A DNA stretch of 64,000 nucleotides from Temnothorax longispinosus (lineage: Eukaryota > Arthropoda > Insecta > Hymenoptera > Formicidae). Below, piece after piece: positions 23,291 to 36,340 of this stretch (the stretch's first letter is position 1; every line of letters begins with the position of its first letter). Location of the stretch: assembly GCF_030848805.1 (NCBI RefSeq), contig NC_092358.1:20059297-20123296 (forward strand), written 5' to 3'. The notes beneath the pieces are model-generated. The model was given only the letters and a program-made list of their open reading frames with translations, was not told where the DNA came from and made no database searches. The position numbers and the translations under genes were made by a program.

Positions 23291-24600
23291 CGCATGTCGA
23301 TCAGGAAGATTTTTTAAATTCTTCAGTGAACGTAGAATACAAAGACTGATTCTCGATTATTTTTGTCGAAGATTATTTTATTGGGAGTATTCCTCTCGAA
23401 AATAAAATCCTTCGTATTTGACCGATAGCTCAAATCTGGTATGCACCTTGCATAAAAATCAATCTCTTTTAATGAAAAAACAGAAATTTTTGAAAGAAAG
23501 ATTTAAAAAAATAATAGAGATTTATTCATTGCTTACAGATTTATTGATTTATTAAAAGTATTATATATTTTTTATGTCAGTAACGGATAACTGATTTTAT
23601 TTATTCATACATTTATAAGAATACATACCTTAAAACATTGTTTAAAAATAGAAAATAAGCTAATATAAAGATTTTGAACAGGATATTTTTATCAATCTTT
23701 TACAATTTTATCTTACTCTAGATGCCCACCACTCCGTGTGTGTAAAAGTACCAAGAGTCACTTAGGCTAATCCAGACTAAATCCAGCTTTTGCTAATATT
23801 CTGTATTGCTCTCAACATTATCCTTCGGCGAATATCGCCTCCTGGCAAAAGTCGAGAAGCGGTAGCCGGCACACCTGGCGGATTAAACGTGCAGGCATTT
23901 AGGTACTTCTCGGATGTATCTCTTAGAGAATGTCCTAATGGTTCCCACTCGACATGACGATCCCCTTGCGTTCTTCTTTCCCGCGCTTCTCATCTCGCTC
24001 TTCCAGCCCACTTGCACAAGTTGAATCCTCGAAATCCTTCAGCCTCTTCAATGTCGAGTGGTATGGAGAGTTGTCTAAGAATTAGAGATGTGCCGAGGAC
24101 TCACTCGAAATGGGTTCAAAGTACAGGGCACATATCCGCGCGATGCTGAGTGAGAAACGATGAGAAAAATAAGGCAGGCACATCAAGGAAATAGAACATG
24201 CAGATTTAATTCTGTCATATGTTATTTAACTTCTAGGTTTTTGATGGCTGGATCTAAAAGAAATCAACAGTATTTACCAGATTTCCTTTATTTTCAATTT
24301 TTTTTTATGTAAATTAGTTAAAATATAATATGAGAAGATATAAAATTCGAAATTTATTTAATCAGTATTTTTCCAATAAATAGTAATATATCAGTTAATA
24401 TGAATATAATAAAAATGATCTATTTTTATATAAATAATTACAGTTTAATATATTGATAGTTTATATTTATTAATATCCATTGATTGGTATTTCTACTTTT
24501 TTCAAAATATTTATTATTTATAATAATACTGATCAAAAACTCACACGCATGAAGATACTTATCGAAATACACATAGATTATAAATAATTTAAAAAAAAAT
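23291..24600. other. AT-rich spacer with a mixed middle part
   Basis: The middle (about 23720-24180) carries an 11-bp inverted pair, CCACTCGACAT at about 23944 and its complement at about 24050, separated by roughly 100 bp. Otherwise nothing is recognised. Confidence 0.4.
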
Positions 24601-24990
24601 TGACGCGAAAAGTTTCGCAGGATAAGGATCGTGTAACGCGCTCGAACACAGGGTAAATTGCAGCGGAAGTGTAACATGTCGAGTGCAACGTTCCAGAGCG
24701 CGATATTTCAGCGGCGCGTCTGACAAATGAGCGGCAATAGCTACTTGCTGCACAGCGAGCGACCGAGCGGCAACAACATTCTGCCGCGCAACCACCGCTG
24801 ACGAGAGCGAATGATTTACCCAGTAATACCGATAGGTTGTTATGATCGATTCGTACATTAATGCCGGTTAGATGCACGCTCAGGGTCGGTTGCTACCACG
24901 CGAGACTATATCGTTGCGGTGATATGTCTCTGGGTCCAAAAGATTGTATACAGCAGCTTGTTCGTGCGATAATTATGATTTGTGACGGTC
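24601..24990. promoter_or_regulatory. GC-rich block, candidate regulatory element
   Basis: Rich in GCGAGCG and GCGGCA-type words. Two overlapping minus frames (24578-24877) without domains are shadows. Confidence 0.2.
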
Positions 24991-25330
24991 AAAACGAGCA
25001 GATATGAAAAAAGTTATAAAGAAGGTAAAAATCTTTTAAAACTAAAAAAAAATTTTTAATATTTTTTAGCTATTGCTTGTGCTGATTTGACTGATCATTC
25101 TAATATTCGTGTTAAAATCCACATTATACAAAGACTTACATCTTTGTCTGCTTATAAAGTATTATATCAGTATATTGTATAATGCAGCGTAATATTATAA
25201 ATATAATCTTTTACTTTTATAGATTGATCATTTGAACACATATGAAAAGCAGCGACAAAGATCTACGATAACTCAATCTACTTTAATGCCATGTCTTCAT
25301 TAGCTTATGTCTTCATAAAGAGACGTTCCT
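24991..25330. other. AT-rich spacer, nothing recognised
   Basis: No feature seen. Confidence 0.5.
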
Positions 25331-25690
25331 AAAAGGACTTGATGCATCCTTGTCATAGTGTAATAATTATTATCCTTCCGTGTAAGATCTATCATGTTAT
25401 TGCGGCCCTGTGTCGCGACGGGCGTCCAATGCGCTTCTCTCGGTATTACACATCGATGTCGATGTTCTGAGGGAACCATCGTATATAAGCGCCGCATACG
25501 CCGATTGATGTTTGCGAGAACACATACGTGCATAGAGAGGTACACGTATTTACAGAGCGGCTGAGAGAGGCGGTCCAATTTCGGTGCCGATGTTCGATTT
25601 GACGCCGTGACGCAGATAGAGTCGCTATATCGGGGTGTAAGGTATCGATACTTTGTATCCATATCGCTATCAAATATAAGTGTCGATGAC
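25331..25690. promoter_or_regulatory. Moderately GC-rich block, candidate regulatory element
   Basis: The GGTATCGATAC-type word recurs (about 25640-25660), with repeated TCGATG words. A 120-codon minus frame at 25300-25662 overlaps a second frame in another phase and has no domain. Confidence 0.2.
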
Positions 25691-26037
25691 GCTTCTTTCG
25701 TTAGTACATAGAAAAGTATTAATGATAAAACATAATTTATTTTTTAACCAAGGAATATGCATATTAAAAATTGATTTTATTCATCTAATATTTAAAGGCA
25801 AATAAATCATTACTTAAAGCTGATAGTGCGTTTCAAAATTTGATTTTTTCTCTTTAAGAGAAAAATACAAAATACATTTACGCATATATATATGTAACGA
25901 TGTTCAGTTCGATACTGATATACTGTGATATTAAAAAGGTAATTGAATAGTTTTTATCTAAACAGAAGTATTGATTCTTCCATAGTATTGTAGTATCATT
26001 AGCATTTATGGACATAGATATAAAGTACTCCATAATT

Positions 26038-26088
<51 letters not shown>

Positions 26089-26490
26089 GAGTACCGATTC
26101 TCGATTTATCAGAGTGATTCCCTCGAGGGAATTTATGGGCGCTCCGCTTGTGCTATCTCCAAGATAACTGATTTTTGCAAGCTGGATGATGGATTCTGAT
26201 GCGAGTATTCGAACCACACATAACGACGATTTGCCAGAGTTTGATTGGCGACTAAATTATAGCAATATCGAGCTATGAAAAGTTGTATAGACGTTAAATA
26301 TTACACACACCGTAATATGTTTCTTTATTCCAATAGAAACGTAATTATAATGATATGGAAAAATCAGAGTATTAAAAACAATATCGAAAGAATAGAATCA
26401 AGCCAATTGGAAGAAAAATATGTTAGACATTCATCTCGAGTTTACTACGCATAAAAATCCGTTATACGCATTTCCACTATTATCCGAAAA
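25691..26490. other. AT-rich spacer with a CT microsatellite
   Basis: Apart from the microsatellite at 26038-26088, nothing is recognised. Confidence 0.5.
26038..26088 (+). repeat. (CT)n microsatellite
   Basis: About 50 bp of CT dinucleotides with two TTTC interruptions. Confidence 0.95.
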
Positions 26491-26940
26491 GTTATTTCTC
26501 ACGGAGGCCTGCGATTGCCTTGTTTCATATTTTGCATCGGTAAGGACGTATTATTGACGTATCGCGGTAGCGAAACCGGTTTCTCATCCGCTCTCGGTCG
26601 GGTCGTCGCGAGCGAAATTATTCCCGTCATTAAACCGACGTCCCGGCGCCCTGAAGATGAGAGCACGGCGTTTGCCGGTTTTATGGACACTTGCATTTTA
26701 CTGGTTTAATCTCTCTCCCGCGAAGTTAGTATGCCCCCGCGTCCCTCGACGGATATTCAGCCACCGGTGGCCGTCGGTTTTTTCTCGGCCCCATCGTCGT
26801 TTTCCCGGATGGTTCCGCGGATGTCGCGGTTTCGGAGTACCGCCTCCTCCCCTTTATCGACATGTTAAATGCTCTTAATTCCTTACTTGTCGGGACCGCC
26901 TTTTTGTCGGATGTGGATATGCTTTTGCTCTCTTTACGAA
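26491..26940. promoter_or_regulatory. GC-rich block, candidate regulatory element
   Basis: CpG-dense, with CATTAAACCGACG and GAAATTATTCCCG-type homeodomain-like cores. Frames are open on both strands without domains. Confidence 0.25.
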
Positions 26941-28070
26941 ATCCATACGAAATACATCCCAATGAATTTAGGTCTTTGCGAAAAGTGTGCAGTTTTATTC
27001 GTATATTTAAAATTTGTATATTTTAAGCGTTTGAATATGTTTAAAATATAATTAAAGTGACTATAAGTAGTATTAAATTATTAATAATTAAAGTAATTAA
27101 ATTTGCTTGAACTTCTATAGCTTTAACAATACACACATATTAATAATTTTTAGTAGTTTCTATGATTGATTCTATGCATAATTTGAAAAGAATTATTTAT
27201 TTATTTTTATTCGTTTATCGAAGGTATTGTATGATCTTGATCTATTATTGAGATCCGAATATTGAGATTTCGCTTATACATACCAAGCTTTTTAATTCTC
27301 ACCCATGTCGTATGGATTTCGTTTTTAAAGGACGGTGATGACGGTGACACCGCGACGCGATTTACCTTGATGCACCGCGTCATATCATATCAGGTAGCTT
27401 TTCTGTGTTGCATCCTATGCAGCCAGGTGTATCATAAAACTACCTCGAAACAACTCCGACTCGCCGTGCGGATGCTTTTATGGTGACCCGAGCGCGCGAT
27501 ACCAGATACGAGCAATCTCCGTGAGTAACGCGCCAGAGGGGGATGGGGTGTTGGGAAGCTTCATCGTCACTCAGAACTTTTCGGTATGCTCGCGTCTACG
27601 AGGAAACTGTACTGCATTGCATCATATTGCCCTGGAATCACCTTCGGAAAATCACAACGCTCTTGATGCGAAACGGATACGGCCGGATAAACCAACGAGT
27701 TCACGAAGGATATAGGGAAAACCAAAAGTAGGCCGAAAATAATTCTGTAGGCGCGCCAAAAAGAGTCAACATATTGATTAAATTCTTGATCTTCGTATAA
27801 ATTTTGTTTCGTGTTATAAGTTTTATATAATTAAAATTATGCTATGAAAACCTTAATTATTAATTGACTTCTAACAAAGGTTTGTTTCTCTAATATTGAA
27901 AATAATCGTTCGGATATAGTTATAGCGTCATATTTATTGTAGACATACATACATAGATAACAGAAAATTGTACAACCGGAATTAATTGTAGACAGAAGAA
28001 AAACGAATATTTGGAATGCCGGTTAAAAGACAGATTAATTCATAGAGAGTTACAAATGAATTTGTGACGT
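26941..28070. other. AT-rich spacer with a mixed block at 27250-27780
   Basis: The mixed block has short overlapping plus frames (27262-27731) without recognisable domains. A short (ACAT)3 lies at about 27942-27954. Confidence 0.4.
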
Positions 28071-28580
28071 TTAATTCTCAGCGCGGCGAAGAATTCCGCG
28101 TCGCGGCGAGCCCGGAATCTCTTTCATGATACATAGAAGGGGCGCTTTTTTCCCGCCACTTTACGGCATCCGGCGTGGGTCGGAAAGAAGGCTCCCCCTC
28201 GGGCTCTTGGTGTATAATGTCCGCCACCGGTTAAAAGAATAGGCAACGTACTCGTGACAGACCGAGTGCTATTGTCCTAAAAGCCGCGCGCCCGCCCTTC
28301 AAAGCGTACGCGAGCTCTCTCCCTTCGTTGCGCGCTCTCCGCAATTTTCTCGCGAGAGGTTGAACGGATAGAGAGCTAAATGCGATATGAGCTAGATGCG
28401 AAATCTTGAAACCGAAAGAGCAGCCGCGAGAATATGCGAAGAGTCTCCAACTCACGAAAACTCACATTGAATTTTTAAGAAGCACCCTTCGCTCATAAGA
28501 AAGTCTCGTCGAAACGAAACGGTCGTTTCCTTCCGTCGCGAAAGTTGGCTACGATAGAACACGATCGGCATTCACTTTTC
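28071..28580. promoter_or_regulatory. GC-rich block, candidate regulatory element
   Basis: CpG-dense (CGCGGCGA, GCGCGC). One minus frame of 74 codons has no domain. Confidence 0.2.
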
Positions 28581-29740
28581 TCTTGAAAATGAACTTTTCC
28601 TAGCAATTTGTGTGTATAATTTCCGTATATATTATCGAGAACGATACCATAGATAATTTTGATACAATTCTGCAGAATCGATTTTACATAGGATTTATTG
28701 GATTTAATTGAGATCCGCTTTAACTATATACCAACTTTCAAGAATTCGAGTAGAATGTAATTAAAAATATACCCCTAATCTTTTAACTGATCGTTATAAG
28801 AGAAAGTGTACAATCAAACATTAAATTTTTTGTGCTTTTAGAGGAAAAAGTTAAATTAATAAACATGTCTAAATAATTACAGCGATATTCGTAGCAATGT
28901 AACAGTATTATGACAGTTTTAATAATTAAATGTGGTATATAATTAGATAAGATAATAATATTTAAATCTAATAAACTCGAAATATCTTATACTAAAGCAT
29001 TGATTACATTGGTCGTTACTAATGAATAAAAGCATGTCATGATTCATTACCGAAGGGCTCGTTTGCTGCATAAACAACGATGGACATTATTCGCATCGCT
29101 TCTTTCCGTTCGCGACGCGTTCAAATCCGGTTATTAAAAGCCGCGGTGGACTGCATAATATACGCGACGGCGCGCGGGGCGTAATGTGCTAACGATCCGT
29201 TAAGTTCGTCGGCTAATTAGATCGGACACTCACCTGGATGCGCCTAATGCGAACAGATGCAAATGACACCTAACGAGCGACCTCCAGACAAAAAGGATGC
29301 GCTGAGCTTTTTTTCCCACTCATGCGCTACTGCGATCGAAATGCCTGAACCTCGCATTTTGAAACGTTTTATGTGTATATCATAAAACGCGTGAAAGAAC
29401 CTTTTGATGAAAGGTTCAAATTTTTTGTGCATACAAATCTTTTTTAGAGTTTTATATCACGACACACAGTGTAAAGTATTATCCTAGTTATTCCATTTTG
29501 AAATCATTGTTTGTTTCTATTCACTCACAATTATTATATACGTAAAAATATCTATGTAAAATATTGTATTTTAGGTGACTTTTATTATATCTAATTTCTT
29601 TTTTATTTATTAAAGTCGCAAGAAATTCTTGATTTATTAAAAATTAAATAACCGCATTTCTTTTGAAACACACGAATTTGTAAAGAAATATAATTTTGCT
29701 ATTTGCAAATTTTTTACGAGTGCCAAGTGATGTGTGAACC
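28581..29740. other. AT-rich spacer around a GC-richer core at 29040-29290
   Basis: The core contains GGTTATTAAAAGCCGCG and GCTAATTAGATCGG-type words and no coding potential. Flanks are AT-rich with nothing recognised. Confidence 0.4.
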
Positions 29741-31200
29741 GTCGAATTTGAGTAATAGAAAACCATGATATATATCGATACTTTTTTGTTGATTATTAAT
29801 AATTAATTTCAAATGCGAGAGAAATAAGATATATTCAACGTACATTTATTTCATAGTTATATCTATTAATTGTATTTCCTGGTAGTAACGAACTTGGTCT
29901 TGATGTTTGTTTTTGTCGCCATTACGCACCTCTGTGTACGCATGTGTACAACGCAGCACGTTGTCGGTTAGGTTGCCGGTGTTATCATTCGCGCGGCGAC
30001 AATTGAGTAGACAGGCGTAATCGAGCTGCTACACATACGTCGCGTTTATTGTCGTTTCGAAACACGATCTCGACAAGTGTGAGAGGAGAACGTGGTTACT
30101 TTCTACGAATTATTACTAACTCGCGTTATTAATTATCTCACGCGATTCACGATTTGCAGGTATATTGGGACGACAAACATTTAGCGAAGATATTTCGCGC
30201 GATTTATTGATTCGAGCTATACAGAAATCAAAACACTAAAAAATATAAATTTTCCTTTTGTCGCGGAGTTTATTTTAGTATTGAAACACTATCTATTTCA
30301 CATCGCTGTTTCGCCGATTAAAATAGTTCGTCTACTGTTGCCGAATCGAGAGCGCTAAATCAGAATCCTAAAGATAATTCGAATGATAGAAAGCCATGAT
30401 GTATATGATGTTATCGTTTATTAATAACTAATTTGAAAGAATAAAATACCTAGCGTACCTTTATTCTATAATGTGATAATAATGAATCAACTGACAAGGT
30501 TTTGGTATTAATTTTTGACGTATAATGTGCGCTGTGTTAACAAAAAGTCGCCGTGGAATCATTCCCGTGGCGAGACGCGAGCTGGCAGATTGCGGCGTGA
30601 ACAGTTCCATGTATCGTCACATTATCCTTTGAAATATAGTCGGGAGAAGCTGCCAAACGCGGTCAGTCTCTATACGAGCAATTAAAATATTAATCAATCC
30701 GTGCTATAAATCCATTTCGATTAACGACTAAGGATTTGTGAGCGTATCGTAGTGACAGCTATTTATTAAAGTTTATTTTATTGCTTTACTTAAGGTGAGA
30801 ATCGGTAGGAGACGCGAATCACAAATTATTATTTTATTGCGATATTTTTGATAACTATTTTCTTAACTTAATACTTGGACACATAAGTATCATTGGATTT
30901 GAATTTTTTGTCTACTTGAATGTAATTTGCATACTATTTTTATAGGGTAAACTCGGGTAAGATGGCCATACAGGAAAGATGGCCAACTCATATGTTCATT
31001 CGATGTTTCATGGCGAGCTAGATTGAAAGAACATAGGTTGGCCATCTTTCCTGTATGGCCATCTTACCCGAGTTTATCCTATTGAGGTCGCAAAATAATT
31101 TGCAAATCGCCGAATCGATTGATTTAAGTGTGATTGAAAGTCATGATACATTGAGCTTTTAATTATACATGTATTTTATATGATGGATTTATGCGTTTAA
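29741..31200. repeat. Possible diverged tandem triplication, period about 0.6 kb
   Basis: A related string occurs three times: GAGTAATAGAAAACCATGAT at about 29754, GAATGATAGAAAGCCATGAT at about 30381, and GTGTGATTGAAAGTCATGAT at about 31129. In the first two copies it is followed by TTATTAATAA[T/C]TAATTT and CGTAC(A)(C/T)TTTATT-type words. The spacings are about 630 bp, then about 745 bp, which becomes about 605 bp after removing the inserted hairpin element. Similarity is patchy, so common ancestry is inferred rather than shown. Confidence 0.3.
30945..31079. mobile_element. Hairpin MITE, TA-flanked, almost perfect fold-back
   Basis: This 135-bp element begins GGGTAAACTCGGGTAAGATG and ends with its complement, with one A/G difference near the tip. 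Complementarity continues for about 50 bp per arm through GGCCATACAGGAAAGATGGC to CATATGTTC/GAACATAG, leaving a loop of about 30 nt. TA lies on both sides (30943-30944, 31080-31081), the duplication expected of mariner/pogo-type elements. There is no coding capacity. The ends match the consensus of the element at 17506-18042, so one transposase may have moved both. Confidence 0.88.
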
Positions 31201-32340
31201 GGTGAATTGCGCACACGTGTGCGAGCAATATTAAATTTTGATTGTTCCCGAACGTATCATGATTAACTATTCAACTGTTTTAATTGAAATTATCGATGTT
31301 TTTTTTATTTCCGAATTGTTCGATTATTAATTAAATCGAAAAAAGATTTAAACCATAATGCATGAGATAATGTCTAATCTGATCATTGTCGAAAAAATAA
31401 TTATTGCCCATAAATATTATGAAACAATAATTTACTTTTCTTTTCTGCCCGCTTTGATCTAATTTATTTAACTAATTCAAACAAATCGCGCGAAGTTTCT
31501 GTACAATAAATATCTGTCAATAGGCTTATGATCATGAATCGTGAGACAACATGAATACGGAACAGTCATGATATTCTGGTGATTAGTGCGCGCGCGAATG
31601 TAATTAAATCTAGTTTTGCGAGCGAGTGTGTCAGAGAAGAAAAAGGTTCGGGGAGGCATCGGGCGACGGCGGAACAACTATAGAAATAACTTATTTATTA
31701 TTTTACTTGTCATTGGAGAAATTAATTGACTATAATAATTTTATGTGCGTGCCGCAATTATTTTTAAAAATACTGATCATCTCTGATGCTGCTCTAATCT
31801 CGATGCTTTCGTGTTTTACAGATCAACAATAGCTGCGTTACAACTTCGCCACTGCGTATCGTGCGGCCTGCCGAGCGGTGAGTTACATATCACATTTTTT
31901 ATTTTAACTGACAATGAGATAATGAATCTATGGAAACTGTATCTCATAATTAGATACATGTAAAATAACGATAGATTTATTATATATCAAGAAATTAAGA
32001 ATGTTACAGATAAATATATTTCATACATTTATTTATTTTTAAATGGGACAGACTGCAACAGATTAATATTATTGTTCAATCTTGGAATGTGTACACGTGC
32101 GCGCGGATTATTCGTCGATTTATCGTACCCATATAAGGATATATGCATTATTTACTGGCGCAATTGGACGTCTTGTAAATCGAATTAACTAATTAAATAA
32201 TTAAATTAATAAAATCGAATCAAGAATGTAATTGAGATATATATTTGCTTGAAATTTATAGGATAATTTTGCACAGGTATAAATAATAATTGATGGGAAA
32301 TGAATTTTAAGTTAATAGATATTTGGTTCTTCCCATTTCA
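31201..32340. other. AT-rich spacer, nothing recognised
   Basis: It contains a 14-bp palindrome around CACGTG (CGCACAC and complement, 31210-31223). No gene signal. Confidence 0.45.
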
Positions 32341-32850
32341 CATTAATGATGGCCGTTTCAGAAGTCATAATAGAATTATGATTAATCGAATCGGCAGTGT
32401 TATTCATATCTCGTTACGCTATTTTCGACAGCCGCGTCATTATCGTGCAGTCGAGTGTAATTGATCCAGTAACGGTGATTGGATACTTTGGATGAAACAT
32501 AATGGTAATTAGTTCGCGCCGCATCGTATCGGTGACGCATAATTCTTTAAGATCGATCGATAAATCTCTCTCACTGCGCTGTCAATAGTGATCCAGCTTC
32601 GTTTAATGTATACCGATCGGCAGCGCACAAAGCGATAGAAGTTATTCCGGATGGAATTTATTTATCGCGGCGGGACGAGCGTTTATAGCTCCGGCATTAT
32701 CCTTTCCGTCTCGGCGGTTTTCACAAAGAGAGAGAGGAACACCCGTTTACTTTCGAAATTTTTCCGATGTTGCAGTAGCAAGCGAAGGGTCCACGTGTCC
32801 CACGTGCGCGGCGGCATATCGCGTTTGATATCGAGAATATAGAGCATACG
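32341..32850. promoter_or_regulatory. Candidate conserved non-coding element
   Basis: Mixed AT/CpG sequence with many TAAT cores (GATTAATCG, GGTAATTAG) and CGATCGAT words, followed by a CpG-rich part with a 63-codon shadow frame. Confidence 0.25.
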
Positions 32851-33590
32851 AGGACAAATTAATTAGATTCTAGTGCACGTTTCATGTTTAGCGCTATACA
32901 TGATTCCATTTGAAATTGAATTTTACCTGTTCAATAAATTAGTTTTATCGCTCGATAATTGATTTAATATGTTAATTCTTAAATTCTTAAGCTACAATGT
33001 GAAAATGCACATACTTCTCTTTGGCATGTTTTTATAATTATTCCATATCTGTTTCATAATCTATTTTATACTTTTTTTTTATAATTTAAGATATACTCTT
33101 GATCAATAATGTTTCGAAGATTCGTATGTGAAAGAAAATGGCGTAATACCATAAGTTAAGAGAATTCATATGTCATAATAAGAAAATGAAGTGAAACATA
33201 ATATTCTCATAATTAAAGCTTTTCTTCTGAAACAATTTTATTTTAAAATGTACGTGTATGAGCAAGTATTATAAAATAATGAGAACGTTCTTTGAATTTT
33301 TCTCGATGGCTAACATTTGCATGCATAAATCCGCATTATTATATTGCTGAAAACGAATAATATTTCACGTCCGACTTTTTCATATTATCAATTTCGATAA
33401 AGCATCGATTGTAGCAAGATTTTTAGATATCGAATTTCGCGATGGACACGTGAAATCTCTTAATTATCACTTTACATAATATTCACTTGAAAAAAGAAAA
33501 AATATCCTACTTCTACTTTTAGACTATTATCGGTCTTAGCAGAGACTGTTCGACGAAAAAAATAAGTACAAGACATAAAATCCTTTTACA
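32851..33590. other. AT-rich spacer, nothing recognised
   Basis: No feature seen. Confidence 0.5.
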
Positions 33591-34090
33591 TCAAGGCTTC
33601 AATTAATCTCAATTAATGCGCAAACGTGTGTGCACGCATGCACGTGCGATTGCGCAGAACGCTATCTTTTGATAGCACTTTCGTCGTGCGGGCACGTACA
33701 CGATCGCGCGCGCCGATCGTTATTTCGTTTTTTAATTAGCCCGGAACGAAGAAAGCTCGCGCGCTTAACATTCGAATGAACTACTTCTGTGCGCCGGCCG
33801 ATAATTAAGATTGATGGCGAATACGAATGCGTAATTGCGCCGGACGCGGCGCTTTTTTTCGCGCGGTGCGCGCGTACTTCATCAATCACCAGGCATTTTT
33901 TGAGCTCTGGGCCGCGCCGCGGCGCGCCGCGCTACGCCGCGTCGGTGCAGCACACATTCCGCGCGCGCCTCGCTCGTCCAGCCGCGCTATATCGAGCCAA
34001 AGTAATTGGCAGAGAAGTGTCGATGCCGTCTGCCGTCGGAAAAAAATATTGGTCTCTTTCATCAATAGTGTCGCCATTGGTTTAGAGAAA
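33591..34090. promoter_or_regulatory. CpG-dense block, candidate regulatory element
   Basis: Very CpG-rich. It includes the 19-bp string GCGCCGCGGCGCGCCGCGC at 33914-33932, which recurs exactly at 42679-42697. TGCGCAA and TTGCGCA flank a CACGCATGCACGTG core at about 33617-33656. Three frames over both strands are open and mutually exclusive, so none is called. Confidence 0.3.
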
Positions 34091-35500
34091 TTGCGGCTTT
34101 TAATGAAAGCTCCGAGGATTTTTCAATTTAAATGTACCTGTTGCGCGTTAAATCAAGATTTACGAAATATCATAAATTAGATAACTCGGGGAATGGCTCT
34201 CGCTCTCGATAACTAACCGCATTTTAGGAGTTAATATTTCTTTTAGTAGTACATCAATCTATCAATAAAGTGACATTTTGATGAATAATGTCACTTAATG
34301 TAAGACAACTTAACTAAGAATGTGAGTTATTTAATTTATTGTATAGAAAAAATTACAATATTTTTGAATCTCTCTCGAGTACAAGACAAAGGTGTTGAAG
34401 CATCTGAATAGAAGCGAGATCACGGTACCGCGATAGCATTGTAGCATTCTTGGGTGCATTCGCCGTGGCGGTGGCAAGGGAGAAGTGGAGTCGTCGCCAG
34501 ATGCCAAGTTATTGTGCATGTGCGTGCGAGGGCGTGCAACCAAGCCGCCGCTCATTGTGTGCGCGCAACATGCGTCCGATGCAAATGGGACTTCTTTCTC
34601 CAGGTAGGATCGCAGGTGCGCGATGGAACGCCTCGCGAATTTGCACCGTTGTAATGACCGCGTTAACGATTGCGTTCCTTAGCTGATGATCGTTCGCAAA
34701 CTCGCCTTCTCCGGCTCTTTCGTTACGTTCCGCGACAGTTTTCAGGCTTGACGAGTAGATTTTTTTTTACGAGAAGAATAGGGTAATGAGAGATTGAACT
34801 TTATCTCATTCAAAAACGTGAAAAAAGAAACCATTACGATGATGTATTTCGTGATGTGTATTCCTATATGAGCGAGATGACTTTGCAGTATAAGCGAATT
34901 TATATATAAGTATATAAATTAATGCTATTTTCTGCTGTTGTCTAAGCTATTTTATGATTAGGATAGATGATGATTTTATAATTATTTGTTTTATTTATAT
35001 AATAGAGATGTAAAAATTTTCAAGGTACTTCTGCAATTTATCCGACTAAAAATAGTTGGAATCGATGCATTGATTGTTGTCATATAAAAGCATGTATAGC
35101 TTTTCATCAATTTCAGTGGAAAAAAGCCTCTGAGAGTTTGATGGAAATCAGCGGTTGTTGGCGGACGCGCGACGTCGTGGGAGAACTCATAAACGCGGGC
35201 ACGCACGTCGAAGATAAACATTACCTACCGGCGATGCCGGGCCGGAAATTGTGCTGGGAAAAATATGCAATAAATTTGTTTTGCTCGCGGTAGCAAATCA
35301 CGCAGCCGGTAGCCAATCACGAGCGAGCGGTTAAGCGTCACGGCCGCTATATTTTGCGTTGCCGGCGAAAATAAATCGTATTGCGGGTTTACAATGTAGT
35401 ACATCATAATGTGCCGTGACGTCGTAGCGCGACCGACAGCGGCTGAATTTTACATGAACCCTCTCAAACGAAAGAACAACGTGTGTAGTGCAATTTTTTG
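34091..35500. other. AT-rich spacer with GC blocks at 34440-34740 and 35140-35440
   Basis: Both GC blocks show overlapping shadow frames (34331-34686, 34991-35516) without domains. The second block has GTAGC(A)AATCACG direct repeats at about 35290-35320. Candidate regulatory sequence at most. Confidence 0.35.
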
Positions 35501-35742
35501 AATAAAGAGCTCTCATAATAAATATCTATTGTCACTCAATAAATATTAGGAAATATAACAGGTATCTTAAATTATAATTTTTTATCACGATATCATAGAG
35601 GGTCAGTTTTAATGTTTCTTTTCTTAATTGTGAAATTTTTACAAATGTACTATTTCTTGTTTAAAATTATTTTATGAGAAATATCATTTATTAATAATTA
35701 TTATCAATATAGATGTTAAAATTAATAAATATCTGAAACCAT
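35501..35742. other. AT-rich spacer, left flank of the fold-back element
   Basis: Nothing recognised. It ends at the 6-bp target duplication. Confidence 0.5.
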
Positions 35743-35748
35743 ATGTAT
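35743..35748 (+). repeat. Left target-site duplication of the fold-back element
   Basis: ATGTAT, repeated in direct orientation at 37793-37798 immediately outside the right arm. Confidence 0.8.
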
Positions 35749-36340
35749 GTTACGGGCAAAGTCAGCATGGTGTGCAGTGTCGGCATTGCCCGGGCAATGT
35801 CAGCATTGCACAACGCGACTGGGCAAAGTAGTTTATTAGCGGACATTGCCTGGTTTGATGTGGGCAAAGTTAACACTGCCCATCCAGCGATGGCGATGTC
35901 AGCAACGATTATCACATTGCGGACTTTGCTCGGTTCAAAGTGGGCAATGTCGACAATGCTAAATCTCCGTGGGCTAAGCTGCGCTAAATGTATGGTAATT
36001 CTTCAGTTTAGCTACCTCAGCACAGAAATCGATGCAATTAGGCTTAATCGACGCGTTTTTGCACGAAACGAACGAATCTGGCAGAAAAAAGTGTCGCTCT
36101 GCCCCGCGACGCGAGATATTAATCGTCAAAGTTGAACCGACGACGTGTAGCAACACTGAACGTGCCCTGCGGCCATATGCGCATGCTCAGTGGTCGCACG
36201 CGCATGTAAAACTGCGCCAATTTTAAATGAATCAATCGTGCAGAATAACCAAGCATCTCGATTCAAGCAATTAGGTCTCACGCTGGGAGTTTCTTTAGTT
36301 TAATTATGCGTGGGAAGCACACACACACACACACACACGG
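35749..36340 (+). repeat. Left outer arm of the fold-back element
   Basis: The first 210 bp holds a cluster of GGGCAAAGT, GGGCAATGT and TTGCCC words (about 35754, 35783, 35793, 35821, 35846, 35862, 35874, 35941). The arm ends in a CA-repeat at about 36318-36338. Confidence 0.92.

Noticed and set aside
35743..36135. 130-codon frame in the fold-back arm, with a matching frame in the other arm (37550-37807 minus)
   Set aside because: The same peptide arises twice because the arms are inverted copies, and the frame begins in the target duplication outside the element. No transposase motif is visible.
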